From Methylobacterium sp. UNC378MF (lineage in GTDB: Bacteria > Pseudomonadota > Alphaproteobacteria > Rhizobiales > Beijerinckiaceae): DNA of 50,598 nt. Below, in pieces: positions 17,568-25,494 of the stretch (positions are counted from its first letter, which is position 1; every line of letters starts with the position of its first letter). Below the pieces are notes generated by a model that saw only the letters and a list, made by a program, of their open reading frames with translations, was not told the origin of the DNA and ran no database searches. Made by a program: the position numbers and the translations under genes. Location: positions 1 to 50,598 of the forward strand of contig NZ_FMWU01000039.1 of the NCBI RefSeq assembly GCF_900103195.1. The letters run 5' to 3'.

Positions 17568-18074
17568 TCGGCGCCTCAGGTTTGTATGATTGTCGGCAAA
17601 TCCGGTATGGTTTCTGTCCGTATCGAGCACAACTACGCGAGTTCGGCGACGGTTCCGGCTCGAGATACATCTGGCAAGCTTGCAATGTCACTCCGGATTG
17701 CCGGATTTGCTATAGTTAACGAATTATTATTTTGGGGCTTTAATCGATGTGGCGAACATTGCGAGCCTTTGAAATGACTATCAGCACCCCGAAGCGAACA
17801 CGGAGGCGACGTCCGCTTCAACGCATTCGCCCCCGAAAGCGGAACAGCGGATATCCACCCAATGCAGACCGTTGGTATTGAGGCCGGCAACTTGACGTAG
17901 ACCGACCGGCACACCGCACACTGACCACTCTCGACGCGCCGCGGGTCCGGGGACGGATCACGCACGCCGTCCCGTCGGGCTCGCATGGCCCACCATCCCC
18001 ATACGTCCGATGTCGAGCGCCCCGGGGACGGGTCAGCGCCGGCGCGGCCGTGCATCCGCACCGGATCACGCTCC
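17568..18074. promoter_or_regulatory. Intergenic region: HlyD/GT2 promoter side, repeat 2, and leader of the capsid gene
   Basis: About 500 bp without a gene. The part at 17700-17735 (CTATAGTTAACGAATTATTA) is unusually AT-rich and probably holds the promoter for the minus-strand polysaccharide operon. Repeat 2 lies at 17808-17862. From there to 18074 the sequence is GC-rich and only leads to the capsid gene; a frame open from 17985 is judged to be leader, since capsid-like sequence starts at the ATG at 18075. Confidence 0.45.
17808..17862 (+). repeat. Repeat 2, copy b (right edge of cargo block B)
   Basis: About 55 bp: GTCCGCTTCAACGCATTCGC, then CGAAAGCGGAACAGCGGATA and TCCACCCAA. The two arms GTCCGCTT and AAAGCGGA can pair as a hairpin. 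It aligns with 27251-27306, 29420-29474 and the reverse complement of 3712-3765. Confidence 0.75.
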
Positions 18075-19586
18075 ATGACCCAGCACGTCGACGTCCTCGC
18101 CCTCCTCAAGGAGGCGCAGTCCAAACCGCTCACCGACCCGATCCTGGCCCAGCTCGGGATCGACCTGCAGAAGTCCACCTTCGCGCAGGGCACCTCGCCG
18201 ACCTCTGGCCTGACCTTCTACGACCTCGAACTCGGCGCGAAGTCGCTCTACCCGGTGCTCACGCCGCTGCGGAACGCGATCCCGCGCGTCTCGGGCAAGG
18301 GCGGCATACAGGCCGCGTGGCGCGCGATCACCGGCATCAACGTCTCCGGGATGCGCATCGGCGTCTCCGGAGGCAACCGCGGCGGCGTGCAGGTCGTCGC
18401 CACCGCCGACTACACCGCCAGCTACAAGGGCATCGGCATCGAGTCGAACGTCGAGTTCGAGGCGCAGTACGCCGCGCAGGGCTTCGACGACGTGCGCGCC
18501 ATCGCGGCGCGCACCGGCCTCCAGAGTCTGATGCTCGGCGAGGAGGCGATGCTGCTCGGCGGCAACACCTCTTTGGCGCTCGGCACCACGCCGACCCCGA
18601 CGCTGTCCGGCTCCGCCACCGGCGGCGCGCTCTCTGAGCGGACCTGGTCGGTGGTCGCGGTCGCGCTCGCCCTCGACGGCGTGATCAACGGCACCGTCGC
18701 GGGCGGCATCCAGTCGACCATCACCCGCACCAACGCGGACGGCTCGATCGACGTGTTCGGCGGCGGTGCGGCGGCCCGCTCTGCGGCCGCCACCGTGGCG
18801 ACCACCGGCGCCACCGGCTCGATCGCCGCCTCGGTGACCCCGGTGCCCGGAGCGCTCGGCTACGCGTGGTTCTGGGGCGCGGCCGGCGCCGAGGTGCTCG
18901 GCGCGATCACCACGATCAACTCCGTCCTGATCACGGCCGCGGCCGCGGGTACCCAGACCGCCGCCTCGCTCGGCACGGTCGACCGCTCGACCTCGGCCCT
19001 GTCCTTCGACGGGCTCCTGACGCAGGCGTTCAGGCCCGGCTCCGGTGCCACCATCGTCACACTGCCCCCGGGCAGCGCGGGGATCGGCACGCCGCTCACC
19101 GCCGACGGCGCGGGCGGCATCGTCGAGGTCGACGCGGTGCTCAAGGCGATGTGGGACGTCTACCGGCTCTCGCCCGATACGATGTGGGTGAACAGCCAGG
19201 AGGCGCTCAGCATCTCGCGGAAGATCCTCACCGGCAACGCCAGCTCGGCCTACAAGTACGAGATCGCGGTGACCCGGGACCAGCTCGGCGGCGGCTTCAT
19301 GGCCCGCACCTACCTCAACCGCTTCTCGATGGCGGGCGGCTCGACCCTCGACATCAAGGTCCACCCGAACCTGCCGGCGGGCACGATCCTGTTCACCACC
19401 GGCACCCTGCCGTACCCGATCAACAACGTTGGCAACGTCATGCAGGTGCGGGCGCGGCAGGATTACTATCAGATCGAGTGGCCGCTGCGGTCCCGGAAGT
19501 ACGAGTACGGCGTCTACGCCGACGAGGTGCTGCAGCACTACTTCCCGCCATCCCTGGCGGTGATCACCAACATCGCCAACGGCTGA
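18075..19586 (+). CDS. Major capsid protein, HK97-like, with an inserted beta domain
   Basis: 503 residues from ATG 18075 (MTQHVDVLALLKEA). The beginning (SPTSGLTFYDLELGAKSLYPVLTPLRNAIPRVSGKGGIQAAWRAI) and the end (AVLKAMWDVYRLSPDTMWVNSQEALSI, GSTLDIKVHPNLPAGTILFTTGTLPYP, WPLRSRKYEYGVYADEVLQHYFP) are those of tailed-phage major capsid proteins. Between them, at about residues 170-295, lies a Gly/Ser/Thr/Ala-rich insertion with the pattern of an immunoglobulin/FN3-like fold (ATVATTGATGSIAASVTPVP then GALGYAWFWG), probably surface-exposed. It is the shell-forming protein. The protease/scaffold gene, normally adjacent, is 4.9 kb upstream beyond cargo block B. Confidence 0.88.
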   Translation: MTQHVDVLALLKEAQSKPLTDPILAQLGIDLQKSTFAQGTSPTSGLTFYDLELGAKSLYPVLTPLRNAIPRVSGKGGIQAAWRAITGINVSGMRIGVSGGNRGGVQVVATADYTASYKGIGIESNVEFEAQYAAQGFDDVRAIAARTGLQSLMLGEEAMLLGGNTSLALGTTPTPTLSGSATGGALSERTWSVVAVALALDGVINGTVAGGIQSTITRTNADGSIDVFGGGAAARSAAATVATTGATGSIAASVTPVPGALGYAWFWGAAGAEVLGAITTINSVLITAAAAGTQTAASLGTVDRSTSALSFDGLLTQAFRPGSGATIVTLPPGSAGIGTPLTADGAGGIVEVDAVLKAMWDVYRLSPDTMWVNSQEALSISRKILTGNASSAYKYEIAVTRDQLGGGFMARTYLNRFSMAGGSTLDIKVHPNLPAGTILFTTGTLPYPINNVGNVMQVRARQDYYQIEWPLRSRKYEYGVYADEVLQHYFPPSLAVITNIANG

Positions 19587-19592
19587 GCGCCC

Positions 19593-19898
19593 ATGGCCGC
19601 GCCGCTCGCCCGCATGCTGCCGCCCGGGGACGGGCGCCCGCACACCACGGTCGCCAACGGCCGACCCTACCGGGGTACGGCCGGCACCGTCCTCGACGTG
19701 CCCGTCTTCGACGCGCAGGTGCTGGAGGCCAACGGCTGGATCCGCGCCGGCGCGCACGCCCTCGCTGGCCCGACCGCGGGGCGGCCGAGCGCGCCCCTCG
19801 TCGATCAGCTCTACTTCGACACCACCCTGTCGCTGCCCGTCGTTTGGGACGGGCTGGCCAAGGTCTGGCGCAACGTCTGGACCGGCGCCCCGGCCTGA
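19593..19898 (+). CDS. Small phage head-associated protein
   Basis: 101 residues, starting 6 bp after the capsid gene. The first half contains the small module NGRPYRGTAGTVLDVPVFDAQ...LEANGWI, similar to the end of TerL and to the next gene. The second half (GPTAGRPSAPLVDQLYFDTT then LSLPVVWDGLAKVW) follows a pattern often found in phage head or fibre proteins (G-T-xRP...FDTTL..P..W.G..W). Its role is probably capsid decoration or head completion; this is inferred from position and pattern. Confidence 0.7.
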   Translation: MAAPLARMLPPGDGRPHTTVANGRPYRGTAGTVLDVPVFDAQVLEANGWIRAGAHALAGPTAGRPSAPLVDQLYFDTTLSLPVVWDGLAKVWRNVWTGAPA

Positions 19899-19927
19899 CG
19901 CCCGCCCCTCGCAGCAGGAACCCCGAC

Positions 19928-20401
19928 ATGATCAAGATGCGCGCCCCCGCCGGGCTGACCGGCTTCTCGCACCAGGGCCACGCGCTGGAGCTGGACGCGG
20001 ACGGCGCGGTGCACGTCGATCCGCGCCATCGGCTCGACCTAGAGGCCCACGGCTTCACGCCGTGGGATGCGCAGGAACCGGCCACAGCTTCGGTTGCTGT
20101 GTCTCTCGGACCGCTCGACGCGGACCGGGCCCAGCTGGTTGCGCTGTTCACCGAGACGGTCGCGGCGATGCCCGACGACGATGTGGCGCGCATGATCACC
20201 GAGGCCGATCAGCGCCGGCGCCTGGAGCAGGAGGATGCCGAGCGGATCGATCCGGCGAAGGTCACCGCCGCGGACATCGACGTGATGAAGCGCCACGAGC
20301 TGTTCGCCTTCCTGAAGAAGCGCGGCATCCGCGTCGTGCCGCCGGTCGACAACGACACGCTGCGGGCCAGGGCCCGGGACGCCCTGGCGCCCGCCGTCTG
20401 A
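19928..20401 (+). CDS. Phage head protein of unknown function
   Basis: 157 residues from ATG 19928; the frame runs further upstream only as a shadow of the capsid gene. The N-terminus (FSHQGHALELDADGAVHVDP then LEAHGFTPW) carries a variant of the small module seen in the preceding gene and in TerL. The middle is acidic and helical (LVALFTETVAAMPDDDVARMI), and the end is a SAP/HeH-like segment (VMKRHELFAFLKKRGIRVVPPVDNDTLRARARDAL), which in phage proteins can contact nucleic acid. It ends 3 bp before the connector gene. Not identified by name. Confidence 0.7.
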   Translation: MIKMRAPAGLTGFSHQGHALELDADGAVHVDPRHRLDLEAHGFTPWDAQEPATASVAVSLGPLDADRAQLVALFTETVAAMPDDDVARMITEADQRRRLEQEDAERIDPAKVTAADIDVMKRHELFAFLKKRGIRVVPPVDNDTLRARARDALAPAV

Positions 20402-20404
20402 ACC

Positions 20405-21205
20405 ATGATCTGGCCGAGTTCCCACGACCTCGTCCGGCTCGCCGATCTCGGCGTGCAGGAGGATACCGATGGCTCGGTGCAGCGCCTGATCACGGCGGTG
20501 AGCCGCATGATCCTGACCGCGCTGAACCGCCCCGCGATCCTGCCGCGGCGCTACACCGAGGTCCGGACCGGGGGAGCGGGTCGCATCCTCCTCGCCAACT
20601 GGCCGGTCACGGGGATCGAGACGGTCACCGTCGGTTCGACGGCGGTCCCGGCCGCCGAGGACGCCGGGTCGCGCGCGGGCTACACGCTCCAGCCCGCCGA
20701 TGACGCCCCGCCCGGCCGGCCGCAGGTGCTCACCCTTCCGGGGCGTCCCGGCTGTGCGGCCGTCTCGGTGACGTACACGGCCGGCTACCAGATCGCGGTG
20801 GGGCCCGTGCCGCTCCCGGGCAGCGCGCCGTGCACGGTGTATCCGGACCAGCCCTACGGCGCCTGGGCGTGCGATCTCGGCGTAGCCTTCGGCACCGGCG
20901 CGGCGCTCACCCAGGTCGATCAGAACCCCGCGCAGGGGCAGTACGCCGTCAATGACTCGGGCGGCTACCTGTTCTCGGCCGAGGACGTGGGCGAGGCGGT
21001 CGCCATCACCTACGGCTACGTCCCGGCCGATCTCGCCAACGCTGCCCTGGACTGGATCCGCGACCGCATGGCCTACGCCGAGCGAGTCGGCATGCAGTCC
21101 AAGTCGCTCGGCGGCCAGGAGACGGTCTCCTTCCGGATCGCGGCCGTGCCCGAATTCGTCTCGGCCGCGCTGCAGCCCTACCGTGCGGTGGTGCCGCCGT
21201 GCTGA
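20405..21205 (+). CDS. Head-tail connector (adaptor, gp6/gp15-like) with inserted beta segment
   Basis: 266 residues. The N-terminal LVRLADLGVQEDTDGSVQRLITAVSRMILTALNR and the C-terminal DLANAALDWIRDRMAYAERVGMQSKSLGGQETVSF are the helical parts of a head completion/connector protein of the phage_GP6 type. Between them is a beta-rich region; its last part (ALTQVDQNPAQGQYAV then GGYLFSAEDVGEAVAITYGY) is clearly similar to a segment inside the tail tube protein at 22401. It would bind the portal ring and join the tail. It overlaps the next gene by 7 bp. Confidence 0.75.
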   Translation: MIWPSSHDLVRLADLGVQEDTDGSVQRLITAVSRMILTALNRPAILPRRYTEVRTGGAGRILLANWPVTGIETVTVGSTAVPAAEDAGSRAGYTLQPADDAPPGRPQVLTLPGRPGCAAVSVTYTAGYQIAVGPVPLPGSAPCTVYPDQPYGAWACDLGVAFGTGAALTQVDQNPAQGQYAVNDSGGYLFSAEDVGEAVAITYGYVPADLANAALDWIRDRMAYAERVGMQSKSLGGQETVSFRIAAVPEFVSAALQPYRAVVPPC

Positions 21206-21684
21206 CCGAGATCCAGATCGCGGAGACCCGGGTCGTCGCCCGGTTCGACCGGATGCCCGACGCCGTCCGCGCCGAGATGGTGAAGGCGGTCCAGGTCGAG
21301 CGGCTGGTGCTGGAGGCGCTGATCAAGCGCAAGCTCTCCGGCGAGGTGCTGAACGTGGTCACCGGCCGCCTGCGCCGCTCGATTTTCTCGGAGGTCGAGG
21401 CCCGCGACGACGCGGTGACCGGCACGGTGAGACAGTCGGGCGACGTGACGTACGGCGCGCGCCACGAGTTCGGCTTCACCGGTCAAGAGACCGTCGCGGC
21501 CCATGTCCGCACGATCACGCAGGCCTTCGGGCACGCCATCGCCCCGCGGGCCGTCGACGTGCGCAGCTTCACCCGCACCGCCAACACGCCGGAACGGTCG
21601 TTCATGCGCTCGTCTCTCGCCGACCGGTCGGAAGCGATCGTGGCGGCGCTCAAGGGCGCCGTGGCCCGGGGGATCGCCGGATGA
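21199..21684 (+). CDS. Phage head-tail joining / virion morphogenesis protein (HK97 gp10-like)
   Basis: 161 residues from GTG 21199, inside the end of the preceding gene. The pattern (FDRMPDAVRAEMVKAVQVERLVLEALIKRKLSG, VVTGRLRRSIFSEV, GDVTYGARHEFGF, then a Phe-rich end PERSFMRSSLADRS) is that of HK97 gp10-like and Mu gpG-like proteins: TGxLRxSI, YGxxxEFG and RxFMR are the family landmarks. It works at the head-tail junction. It overlaps the next start by 4 bp (ATGA). Confidence 0.8.
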   Translation: MLTEIQIAETRVVARFDRMPDAVRAEMVKAVQVERLVLEALIKRKLSGEVLNVVTGRLRRSIFSEVEARDDAVTGTVRQSGDVTYGARHEFGFTGQETVAAHVRTITQAFGHAIAPRAVDVRSFTRTANTPERSFMRSSLADRSEAIVAALKGAVARGIAG

Positions 21685-22133
21685 CCGCCCCGCTCGGGCT
21701 CCGCAACGCCGCGGTCGTCGCGCTCCAGACCGTCGTGGCCGGGGCCTATCGCTGGAGATCCGGCCCGACCCGGCGCCTCAAGCTGTTCGCCGACGTGCCG
21801 GCCGTGCAGCGCCCGGCCGTGTTCCTGCACGAGGGCGGCGACGAGAGCTACGCGTGGTCCTCCGGCGCCGTGCCGCGGCGGACGATCGAAGTGAAGATCT
21901 TCGTCTACATCGACGCCCGCGACCCGCGCGTGGTCGGCGCGGCGCAGCTCAACGACATCATGGACGCCCTCGACGCAGCATTGGCGCCCGCCGGCGCCGA
22001 CCTGGCGCTGGGCCGCACCACGCTTGCCGGCACGCCGTACATGGTCCGCATCGCCGGCCGGCCGGTGAAGGTGCCGGGCGACCTCGACGGCGACGGCCTC
22101 CTCGTCGTGCCCGTGGCGATCGAGCTTCCCTGA
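21681..22133 (+). CDS. Tail terminator-like protein (gpU/gp17-like)
   Basis: 150 residues from ATG 21681, in an ATGA overlap. The layout, LRNAAVVALQTV... followed by KLFADVPAVQRPAVFLHEGGD, RTIEVKIFVYIDARDP, LNDIMDALDAAL and a final strand VVPVAIELP, corresponds to the minor tail/tail terminator fold that caps the tail tube. Identification rests on position between gp10-like and tail tube genes and on the alpha/beta pattern, not on a specific motif. Confidence 0.68.
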   Translation: MTAPLGLRNAAVVALQTVVAGAYRWRSGPTRRLKLFADVPAVQRPAVFLHEGGDESYAWSSGAVPRRTIEVKIFVYIDARDPRVVGAAQLNDIMDALDAALAPAGADLALGRTTLAGTPYMVRIAGRPVKVPGDLDGDGLLVVPVAIELP

Positions 22134-22144
22134 AGGAGCCTTCC

Positions 22145-22375
22145 ATGCCGACCGACGACGATGCGGGCGCCGCCGCGGCGCCGCAGCCCGCGACATTGCG
22201 CGCCGACACCCCGCCGATCCGCGGCGACGCGCTGGCGGCGCGCATCGACAACCTGCACGCCGACATGCTCGGCGGCACCGCGCTCGGCCACCACACCGCG
22301 CTGTGGAACCGCGTCCACGCCTTCAAGGAGCGCGTGAAGGCGCTGGTCGCCGGGCTCGAGCGCGCCGCGCCCTGA
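22145..22375 (+). CDS. Small hypothetical phage protein
   Basis: 76 residues from ATG 22145 with GAAGGAG just upstream. The first third is Ala/Asp/Pro-rich and probably disordered; the rest is one long amphipathic helix region (DALAARIDNLHADMLGG then ALWNRVHAFKERVKALVAGL). No family recognised. It lies between the tail terminator and tail tube genes in the same operon, so a role in tail assembly is possible. Confidence 0.6.
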   Translation: MPTDDDAGAAAAPQPATLRADTPPIRGDALAARIDNLHADMLGGTALGHHTALWNRVHAFKERVKALVAGLERAAP

Positions 22376-22400
22376 CCGCCCCTCCTGAGAGGAGACCCGC

Positions 22401-23138
22401 ATGTATTCCTTCGGCTCCGGGGTCCTGATCGGAACCCGCACCGACATCGCCAACGCGACCCCGGTGAACTTCGGCCTCGTCCAGGAGGTCACCATGGACG
22501 AGACCGCCACGATCAAGGAACTCTACGGCCAGCAGCAGCACCCGCTGGCCATCGCCCGCGGCACGATCAAGACCACCGGCAAGGCCAAGGTCGCCCGCAT
22601 CTCCGGGCTGGCCATGGCCTCGCTGTTCTACGGCGTCACCCCGGTGCCCGGCCAGCTCATGACCGCCTTCGGCGAGTCCGGGACGATCCCGGCCGGGTCG
22701 CCCTACACGGTGAAGGTGGCCAACGCCGCGACCGCGGCCGACGATCTCGGCGTGCTCAACGCGCTCACCGGCCTGCCCTTCACGAAGGTCGCCAGCGCGC
22801 CGGCCGCCGGCCAGTACAGCGTGGCAAGCGGGGTCTACACCTTCGCCGCCGCCGATCAGGGCAAGATGCTGCTGATCAACTACACCTACGCGCTGGCCGG
22901 CGCGGGCCAGCACTTCACCGTGACCAACCAGCTGCTCGGCACCACGCCGACCTTCCAGGCGCAGTTCTACACGACCTTCCAGGGCAACGCGGTCAACGTG
23001 CGCTTCAACAACTGTACGTCCTCGAAGCTCGGGTTCGGCACCAAGCTCGAAGACTTCGTCATGCCGGAGTTTGATTTCAGCGTGTTTGCCGACGCGGCCG
23101 GCAACGTCGCGACGTGGTCGTTCGGGGATGTCGGATGA
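22401..23138 (+). CDS. Phage major tail (tube) protein with inserted beta segment
   Basis: 245 residues, preceded by GAGAGGAG. The N-terminus MYSFGSGVLIGTRTDIANATPVNFGLVQEVTMD and the C-terminus FYTTFQGNAVNVRFNNCTSSKLGFGTKLEDFVMPEFDFSVFADAAG are typical of siphovirus tail tube proteins. The central ~85 residues (LTGLPFTKVASAPAAGQYSV then YTFAAADQGKMLLINYTYA) form an inserted beta segment nearly the same as one in the connector protein. It polymerises around the tape measure. The next gene starts within its stop codon (ATGA). Confidence 0.82.
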   Translation: MYSFGSGVLIGTRTDIANATPVNFGLVQEVTMDETATIKELYGQQQHPLAIARGTIKTTGKAKVARISGLAMASLFYGVTPVPGQLMTAFGESGTIPAGSPYTVKVANAATAADDLGVLNALTGLPFTKVASAPAAGQYSVASGVYTFAAADQGKMLLINYTYALAGAGQHFTVTNQLLGTTPTFQAQFYTTFQGNAVNVRFNNCTSSKLGFGTKLEDFVMPEFDFSVFADAAGNVATWSFGDVG

Positions 23139-23536
23139 GCGCCGATCCGCGGCCGCTTCCGGCCACCATCACGCTCGGGGCCAAGAGCTGGATCGTCCGT
23201 CCGCTCACCCTGCGCCAGGTCGAGGCCCTGGAGCCGCTCGTGGCGCAGGGCTCGGGCGAGAGCCCGTTCGCCTACGGCCTCGCCGTGGTCAGTGCGGCAC
23301 TCGCCCGCGACCACGAGCCGGACATCGCGGGCCTGCGCGATCTGGAGGCCACGAGCGCCGATCTCGCGGAGGCGACGCGGGCCGTGCTGATCCTCGCGGG
23401 TTACTTGCCGAGCCCCTTGCCGGGTGCCGACACGGGGGAAGCGCGGGCGGCGCAGGGCGCCGCCTCGACCTCGACGCCGTCTACGGGCGGATCTGCACCG
23501 TCACCGGATGGTCCCTCGACGCCGTCGGCGAGCTGA
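23135..23536 (+). CDS. Tail assembly chaperone, short (G-type) product
   Basis: 133 residues from ATG 23135, overlapping the tail tube stop by 4 bp. The folded part is residues 1-95 (ATITLGAKSWIVRPLTLRQVE through LAEATRAVLILAGYLP); the rest is low-complexity Ser/Thr/Pro/Ala, as expected when a ribosome fails to shift out of frame. It lies just before where the tape measure should be, and the -1 frame continues with a well-formed domain up to 23736, so this is the G half of a lambda-like G/GT pair. Confidence 0.72.
   Translation: MSADPRPLPATITLGAKSWIVRPLTLRQVEALEPLVAQGSGESPFAYGLAVVSAALARDHEPDIAGLRDLEATSADLAEATRAVLILAGYLPSPLPGADTGEARAAQGAASTSTPSTGGSAPSPDGPSTPSAS
23434..23440 (+). promoter_or_regulatory. 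Candidate -1 frameshift site in the tail assembly chaperone gene
   Basis: The run GGGGGAA lies with codons GGG-GAA in the zero frame. Slipping back one base keeps GGG in the P site and gives GGA in the A site. It is the best candidate near the point where the zero frame turns low-complexity and the -1 frame becomes protein-like. It is not the perfect X XXY YYZ heptamer. Confidence 0.5.
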
Positions 23537-23736
23537 CGCTCTGGGACGTGCGGCGGCTCTACCGCTACTGGTCGGCCCATCCACCGGTCCACGAGCTGGT
23601 GGCGGCGTTCATGGGCGTGAAGGCGCAGGCCGAGCTGCCGCCCCCCGCTGCAGCGGCCGGAGCCCAGGCTGACGACCCGAGCGGCATCGGCGCGATGATC
23701 CTGCACTTCCCCGACGGGCAGGTGAAGGCGCATTAG
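23435..23736 (+). CDS. Tail assembly chaperone, frameshift extension (T part of G-T)
   Basis: In the frame one base back from the short product, the sequence after 23440 reads GSAGGAGRRLDLDAVYGRIC, then TGWSLDAVGELTLWDVRRLYR, YWSAHPPVHELVAAFMG and an acidic Pro/Ala tail ending at 23736. It has no start codon or ribosome site of its own at a sensible place, so it is expected only as the C-terminus of a fusion beginning at 23135. In lambda, gpGT recruits tail tube protein onto the tape measure; this is inferred here. Cargo block C starts 36 bp after the stop, separating it from the tape measure by 5.8 kb. Confidence 0.65.
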
Positions 23737-24249
23737 GGCCACAGGTCGACCAGCCCCGCTCTCGGTCCGGCCGCTTGCGACCCAACCCGGTCGCGCCGAC
23801 ACCTATCGACGCTTCTCAAAAGCAGCCGTTCGTCAAATTTCCAGTGACTTCGGCTCGGTGGCAACCGAACCTTGGCCTTTCGTCCCGAAGCAAACACTGA
23901 GCTTCCGGCCTGCGGCGGTCGATACCCGTGGTCCAAGCCTGCGCTGAAGCAGACGTCGTGTGCACTTGCCCGGTCCGACAGGGCGTATCCGTTCGCGTCA
24001 CCGGATTAGCTCGGCGGCTACCGGTCTTGTCCACCAAATAGTTTTGCCAAATCTGGTTGCCAGCAATCTGTGGAACGATCCAAACTCATCATCGAATGCA
24101 TTATTGTCAAGGTTACACGTCGATGCGGGTGTCATTGAGATTTCGCTTTTTGCACTCAGGGCATGAAACCTTTCAAGCTGAAGCCCGCTTCGGACGAAAA
24201 GATCTTACGCAGGGGAATGAAAAAGCTCATACATGTTAGGAGATGTTCC
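23737..24249. other. Intergenic region with repeat 1 and promoter region of the dehydrogenase
   Basis: About 510 bp without a convincing gene. Repeat 1 is at 23773-23835. From about 24030 the base composition drops in GC (AAATAGTTTTGCCAAATCTG, TCGAATGCATTATTGTCAAG) and likely contains the promoter of the dehydrogenase. A frame open from 24163 is regarded as leader. Confidence 0.45.
23773..23835 (+). repeat. Repeat 1, copy c (left edge of cargo block C)
   Basis: 63 bp from GCTTGCGACCCAACCCGGTC to CAGCCGTTCGTCA, alignable without gaps to the reverse complement of 7806-7868 and more loosely to 13256-13315. It starts 37 bp after the stop of the tail assembly chaperone frame. Confidence 0.85.
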
Positions 24250-25422
24250 ATGAGAGCGCTGGTTTGGCACGGCACTGAGGACATCCGCTGCGACACGGTC
24301 CCGGACCCCAAGATCGAGGATGATCGCGACGCGATCATCAAGGTCACTGCCTGCGCGATCTGCGGCTCGGACCTGCACCTCTACGACCACTTCATGCCCG
24401 GCATGGAGAAGGGCGACGTCATGGGCCACGAGTTCATGGGCGAAGTCGTCGAGACCGGCAAAGGCGTCAATGGCGCGCTCAAGAAGGGTGAGCGCATCGT
24501 CGTGCCGTTCACGATCATCTGTGGCGAGTGCGACCAGTGTAAGCGCGGCTACTTCTCCGTCTGCGAACGCTCGAACCGCAACAAGAACATCGCCGACAAA
24601 GCCTTCGGGCACACCACCGCGGGCCTGTTCGGGTACACCCACCTCACGGGCGGGTACCAGGGCGGGCAGGCCGAGTACGTCCGCGTGCCGTTTGCCGACA
24701 AGACCCACATCAAGGTGCCGGAAAACCTGAGCGACGAGCAGGTGCTGTTCCTCGGCGACATCTTCCCGACTGGCTGGCAGGCAGCGGTGCAGGCCGATAT
24801 CCAACCGACCGATACGGTCGCGATCTGGGGCGCTGGCCCCGTCGGGCAGATGACGCTCCGCTCCGCGCTGCTGCTCGGGGCCAAGCAGGTGGTCTGCATC
24901 GACAGCGTGCCCGAGCGCCTGGAGATGGCGCGCGCGGGTGGTGCGATCACCATCGACAACAGCGAGGAAAGCGTAGTCGAGCGGCTGAACGAGCTTACGG
25001 GCGGCAAGGGCCCGGAGAAGTGCATCGATGCCGTCGGCATGGAGGCGCATTCACCGCGCGCGCTCGAACACGCCTACGACCGCGTCAAGCAGGCGGTGAT
25101 GCTGGAGAGCGACCGCGCTTCAGTGCTGCGCGAGATGATCTATGTCTGCCGTCCCGCCGGCATCCTCTCGATCCCGGGCGTCTATGGCGGGCTCATCGAC
25201 AAAGTGCCGATGGGAGCCCTGATGAACAAGGGACTGACCATCCGAACGGGGCAGACCCACGTGAACCGATGGACCGACGACCTCGTCAAGCGCATCGACG
25301 ATGGTCAGATCGACCCGTCCTTCGTCATCACCCACCGGGCCAAGCTCGATCAAGGGCCCGAGATGTACAAGACGTTCCGCGACAAGAAGGACAACTGCAT
25401 CAAGGTGGTGCTCAGACCTTGA
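24250..25422 (+). CDS. Zinc-dependent alcohol/formaldehyde-type dehydrogenase (MDR family)
   Basis: 390 residues from ATG 24250, which has AGGAG seven bases upstream. Zinc-site and structural-zinc motifs are clear: CAICGSDLH (catalytic Cys), GHEFMGEV, and the cysteine cluster CGECDQCKRGYFSVCE. The NAD(P) fold has WGAGPVGQM. The long variant with FGYTHLTGGYQGGQAEYVRVPFAD, LFLGDIFPTGWQAAVQADI and the region CIDAVGMEAH matches the glutathione-independent formaldehyde dehydrogenase-like subfamily of zinc dehydrogenases. It oxidises an alcohol or aldehyde in the cytoplasm; the substrate is not known. First gene of cargo block C, followed 72 bp later by a membrane protein gene. Confidence 0.9.
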   Translation: MRALVWHGTEDIRCDTVPDPKIEDDRDAIIKVTACAICGSDLHLYDHFMPGMEKGDVMGHEFMGEVVETGKGVNGALKKGERIVVPFTIICGECDQCKRGYFSVCERSNRNKNIADKAFGHTTAGLFGYTHLTGGYQGGQAEYVRVPFADKTHIKVPENLSDEQVLFLGDIFPTGWQAAVQADIQPTDTVAIWGAGPVGQMTLRSALLLGAKQVVCIDSVPERLEMARAGGAITIDNSEESVVERLNELTGGKGPEKCIDAVGMEAHSPRALEHAYDRVKQAVMLESDRASVLREMIYVCRPAGILSIPGVYGGLIDKVPMGALMNKGLTIRTGQTHVNRWTDDLVKRIDDGQIDPSFVITHRAKLDQGPEMYKTFRDKKDNCIKVVLRP

Positions 25423-25494
25423 GTGGTTCCGCGGCCCGTCGCGCTGCGGCGGGCCTGCTCCCTTCGCGCTCCCTGGTGCAGCGAGGAAGTCAGC

